64,000 bases of DNA from assembly GCA_030156535.1 (NCBI GenBank), contig JASGMJ010000001.1:1-64000 (forward strand), given 5' to 3'. A model generated the notes under the pieces. The model saw only the letters and a program-made list of their open reading frames with translations. It searched no databases and was not told the origin of the DNA. How positions within the stretch are numbered: the stretch's first letter is position 1; each line of letters begins with the position of its first letter. The DNA comes from Candidatus Sumerlaeota bacterium (GTDB lineage: Bacteria > Sumerlaeota > Sumerlaeia > SLMS01 > JAHLLQ01). Of the stretch, positions 61,051 to 64,000 are shown one piece after another. The translations under genes were made by a program, and so were the position numbers.

Positions 61051-62723
61051 TGCGGCACCCGCACGCCGTAGCGCCTCTCGAAGGTGCGCCGTGTTCGGGC
61101 GATCATGGCCGCGTTGTCCGGCGTGTTCCGAATCCAAATCTGCCAGTGGGGGAGATACTCGGCCGGAGGGGGCCAGTTCGCGGCGAGCACCCAGTCCTTC
61201 TCGCCATCGAGCGTTGCGGCCAGCGGCGACGTGCCCTTGATGAGCATCCACTGAATGTCCCACTCCTCGAGAATCCCGCGCCACGGCAGGAGGCCGGAAT
61301 CCACGGGAGGCGTCAGCGCGTTGATGACAATCACTTCCTGGCGCCAGATGGCGCCGCCAAAGATGTCGAAGCGCGGATCGCTGAAGACCTTGTGCGTCTC
61401 CGGCGAAAAGCGCCAGATCAGGTAGCCCGCGTAGTGATTCTCGTTAAACATGCGGCCTTCGAGAACAGCCGCTTCGATGAAGTCGCACTGCTCGGCAGGG
61501 AAGTCCCACGGCAGGTAGCCTTGTTCGTACTCGGCAAACAGGGCATTGCGTCTGGGGTAGGAAAGCCCCTCCGGCCAGTTGCGCAACGTTGCGCCCTGTA
61601 CGGCGAGCGCCAGCAGCAGGACACACGCGCCCACCTTCGCGGCACGGGCCGGTGCTTCATCGTTTCCGCGCGCGAGGGCGGCGGCTTCCATCGCCACGCG
61701 TGTCATCAGCGGCACGGCCATCACACCGTAGAGCAGCAGGTGGCGCACATGCCGCACGCCCTGCCAGAGGAAGAAGGCCCAGATCGCCCACTCGGCGAGC
61801 CGCAGGGGCAGACGTCTCTTCGCAGCCAGCACCACCATCGTGGCGAGGAGCAGCACCATCGTGGACAGAAAAATCTGCATGAAGCGCCAGTCGGGCGGCA
61901 GAAGTTCGCCGAGGCTCGAAACCAGCGCCTTGTCCCCCAGCACCCGTCCCGGCATGGCGTACAGTTGCCAGCCAAACGGATTCGCCCACGTCGCCACGAC
62001 GCACGCCAGCCCCACCGGAACCCACCACTTCCACGGCACGGGCTCAGGCGACGGGTGGATCAGGCGCTTCGCCTTTTCGGGCAACGGCAGGGCGTACAGA
62101 ATGTCCGCTCCCGCGTAGGCCGCGCCGACAACGATTCCCGCCATCCAGCCTCCGTGCAGATTGCTCCACGCCGCGAACATCGGCGGCAGCGCCAACAGCC
62201 ACTTGCGGCTCCACCACTTTTCGTGGATGCCCGTGATGAGAAGAATCTCGGCGGCGAGGAGCACGTTGGTCACCAGCGGCGGACGCGGGTAAAAAGTCCG
62301 CCGCCCCACAGCGAGTGCGATGCTCGCCACCAGCAGCGCGATCCACCAGTTGCGCGAGAGTCTGCCCGCGAGAAAGTAGAGGATCAGGCACGCGAGCAGA
62401 ATGGCGCCCGTCTTTGCGACGGTCACCATCCGCCATCCGCCCAGGCCCCAGGATTCGCCGAGACGAAAGGCCTTCCACATCGCGAGCTGCGTCACCCACT
62501 CGTGATTGTGCCACTCGTATTCCTCCGCCGTGAAGGCGAAGACGTCGTTGTGGGGGAGTCCGTTTTCCGCGATGTACTTGCCGGTTTTGACGTGCCACCA
62601 GCAGTCATTGTCGCCACGGATCGGGACGAGCGCGACGCTCGTCCCAAACAGAAGGAGCAGCAGCGCACCCAGCAGCGCGCTCCACATACTCTGGCCGCTC
62701 AGGATTGCGCGCGTGCGTTCCAC
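61047..62723 (-). CDS. polytopic membrane protein, probable GT-C-type glycosyltransferase
   Basis: A 558-residue protein with about ten membrane helices and a soluble C-terminal third. After the first helix it has IRGDNDCWWHVKTGKYIAEN, with acidic residues where GT-C enzymes keep their catalytic site, and EWHNHEWVTQLAMW in the first loop. The C-terminal region reads FNENHYAGYLIWRFSPETHK and SDPRFDIFGG, a pattern I recall from uncharacterised GT-C-like proteins. It overlaps the next gene by four bases. Exact activity unknown. Confidence 0.7.
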   Translation of the reverse strand: MERTRAILSGQSMWSALLGALLLLLFGTSVALVPIRGDNDCWWHVKTGKYIAENGLPHNDVFAFTAEEYEWHNHEWVTQLAMWKAFRLGESWGLGGWRMVTVAKTGAILLACLILYFLAGRLSRNWWIALLVASIALAVGRRTFYPRPPLVTNVLLAAEILLITGIHEKWWSRKWLLALPPMFAAWSNLHGGWMAGIVVGAAYAGADILYALPLPEKAKRLIHPSPEPVPWKWWVPVGLACVVATWANPFGWQLYAMPGRVLGDKALVSSLGELLPPDWRFMQIFLSTMVLLLATMVVLAAKRRLPLRLAEWAIWAFFLWQGVRHVRHLLLYGVMAVPLMTRVAMEAAALARGNDEAPARAAKVGACVLLLALAVQGATLRNWPEGLSYPRRNALFAEYEQGYLPWDFPAEQCDFIEAAVLEGRMFNENHYAGYLIWRFSPETHKVFSDPRFDIFGGAIWRQEVIVINALTPPVDSGLLPWRGILEEWDIQWMLIKGTSPLAATLDGEKDWVLAANWPPPAEYLPHWQIWIRNTPDNAAMIARTRRTFERRYGVRVPQ

Positions 62724-62755
62724 GGCGACTCCGCCAAGGTTGGGTCAACCGGCAC

Positions 62756-63871
62756 TCAGGCCATCGCCGCTTTCAGTGCAGCGACGACCTCATCCTGCTC
62801 CGCCGGCGTGATGTACGCGAAGAGCGGCGGGTTCAGGATGCTCTTGCCGAGCACGCGTGCGTTGTCGCCGCCGACGTGTCCGGCGCTCCATCCCCGTGCG
62901 CCCGGTTGCTCGCTCATGGCCGACGGATACGTGTTGCCGAATCCGATGCCCTGTTCTTTCAGTTTCGCCTCGATGGCCGGGCGCCGCGCGGGGTCCATCA
63001 ACGTCGCCACGAGGTAGCCGTTCTCGCCACAGCCTTCCGGCGGAGCGACGTACTTCACGTTGCCCATGCGTGCGAAGGCCTCGCGATAGCGGGCGGCCGC
63101 CTCGACGCGTGATGCCATGCGTGCGTCGAAGTAGTCGAGGCACAGGTCCAGCCACGCCGCGTCCAGCCCGGCCATGCGGCTGTTCCATCCGATCACGCCG
63201 TGCAGGTAGTGCGTCACGCGGCCGTGATTGCCGTGCAGGCGGGTGCGGTCGGCGAGCTCCTTGCTGGAGCAAAACACCGCGCCCGCGTCGCCGCACGAGC
63301 CAAACACCTTGGCCGGGTAGAACGATGTCGTTGCCATCCACGCATCCGCGTAGATCGCCCGGCCCTTCCACGTGACGCCAAAGCACTGCGCGCCGTCCTC
63401 AATCAACGGAATGCGGCGTGCCGCGCAGAACTCGCGAAAGTCATCCAGCCGCGCCGTGCACCAGCCGTACAGATGCACCAGCAACACGGCCTTCGGCGCG
63501 TATTCGTCCACGGCCTTGCGGAACAGATCAAAGTCCATCTGCAAGTCGGTCATGTCGATGTCGACGGTTACGGGCTTTGCGCCGACGTTGACGACCGCTT
63601 CGAACGTTGCCCAGAATGTCGCGTCGGGAATCAGAACGCGGTCGCCCGGGCCAACCCCCGCGACGCGCAGCGCCAGTTGCAGGGCGTCGGTGCCGTTGGC
63701 GCAGCCCACTGCGGCGGGCGCTCCGGTCACTTCGGCCAGGCGCTTTTCCAGGTCGGCCACCACGGGGCCGCCCACGAACATCGTGTTTTCCGTGACGTGG
63801 CGGACTTTCTCCATCCACCGGTCCATGAAGCCCGGCTCGAAGCGTTTGAGATCAATAAAGGGAACGGCCAT
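62756..63871 (-). CDS. DegT/DnrJ/EryC1/StrS-family aminotransferase
   Basis: PLP-dependent sugar aminotransferase, expected to make an amino sugar nucleotide for surface glycans. 371 residues with FIDLKRFEPGF at the start, CANGTDALQLALR for the phosphate, IEDGAQCFG with Asp159, and SFYPAKVFGSCGDAGAVF with the PLP lysine at 188. NHGRVTHYLHGVIGWNSRM is the usual substrate loop. ATG 63871, with GAGAGAGG upstream. It lies 32 bp before the membrane glycosyltransferase genes and probably shares their transcript. Confidence 0.93.
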   Translation of the reverse strand: MAVPFIDLKRFEPGFMDRWMEKVRHVTENTMFVGGPVVADLEKRLAEVTGAPAAVGCANGTDALQLALRVAGVGPGDRVLIPDATFWATFEAVVNVGAKPVTVDIDMTDLQMDFDLFRKAVDEYAPKAVLLVHLYGWCTARLDDFREFCAARRIPLIEDGAQCFGVTWKGRAIYADAWMATTSFYPAKVFGSCGDAGAVFCSSKELADRTRLHGNHGRVTHYLHGVIGWNSRMAGLDAAWLDLCLDYFDARMASRVEAAARYREAFARMGNVKYVAPPEGCGENGYLVATLMDPARRPAIEAKLKEQGIGFGNTYPSAMSEQPGARGWSAGHVGGDNARVLGKSILNPPLFAYITPAEQDEVVAALKAAMA

Positions 63872-64000
63872 TGGGTGCCTCTCTCTCCAGGATGAACGGC
63901 AGGGGAGCAGGAGCGCCGCGCCCGCGTGCCTTGGCGATCAAGCCCCGGGGGCCCGGGCAAGGTCAAGCAGCGCGGCGTGGTGTCAGGAGGCTTTTGCGAG

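Noticed and set aside
61050..63017. 655-residue open frame antisense to the membrane glycosyltransferase gene
   Set aside because: Arg/His/Pro-rich shadow of a real gene with clear membrane helices on the sense strand.

Overview
The window is GC-rich (by eye roughly 60-65% G+C), densely coded and almost free of mobile DNA. It looks like ordinary chromosome of a diderm bacterium. Supports for a Gram-negative-type envelope are a TolC-like outer-membrane factor with its HlyD adaptor, a SurA-like periplasmic chaperone, a KdsD/GutQ-type isomerase and many signal peptides. The lone pilin with a long FTLIELL-type N-terminus, the XPB helicase, and the mix of orphan regulators and envelope glycosyltransferases suggest an uncultured lineage such as Sumerlaeota, Hydrogenedentota or a PVC relative. 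That placement is inference from gene style and would need marker-gene phylogeny. No rRNA, tRNA, CRISPR array, insertion sequence or prophage was recognised.

Layout. 1-249: a stretch with no T on the plus strand up to base 179, holding a 46-bp tandem duplication. 250-4124: isoprenoid (dxs), xseB, 3-methyladenine DNA glycosylase, panC. 4457-8340: TolC-HlyD-ABC ATPase operon without a permease, facing a histidine kinase/response regulator pair (8368-10405). 10540-11145: orphan pilin. 11162-14277: ferrous iron operon (six-Cys FeoA, FeoA, FeoB, Cys-rich FeoB partner) behind a 14-bp palindrome. 14512-18070: Ser/Thr kinase, SurA-like protein, exported coiled-coil protein. 18131-22549: dnaG, flippase, glycosyltransferase. 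22714-24891: YceI, a conserved small membrane protein and Nudix. 24888-28597: an overlapping operon of PEGA/TPR protein, phosphorylase-superfamily protein, FHA-GGDEF protein and gpsA. 28723-31667: M42 peptidase, TPR protein and an unknown.

32018-37096 carries a small membrane protein, a bacterial XPB/ERCC3 helicase and a 921-residue helicase-associated protein with a WYL-like end. 37130-47983 is a carbon-metabolism block. Pyruvate (2-oxoacid) dehydrogenase E2 and E3 run leftward with three sugar/polyol enzymes behind them, while a DeoR-family repressor and a fused alpha-beta E1 run rightward from the same divergent region. 48127-50402: pheA and a class V aminotransferase. 50405-52851 holds two genes best known from methanogens, a methanol:corrinoid methyltransferase (mtaB) with all three zinc ligands and a beta-lysine acetyltransferase (ablB), each without its usual partner genes here. 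52995-59624: double-receiver regulator, comF, phzF-like and a VWA protein-kinase-regulator operon. 59656-63871: two large membrane proteins of glycosyltransferase type and a DegT aminotransferase.

The most interesting items are the mtaB gene with LacI-like operator palindromes, the XPB/partner pair with hairpins around it, the E2 subunit whose first lipoyl domain has lost its lysine, the Cys-rich FeoA and the T-free repeat at the window edge.
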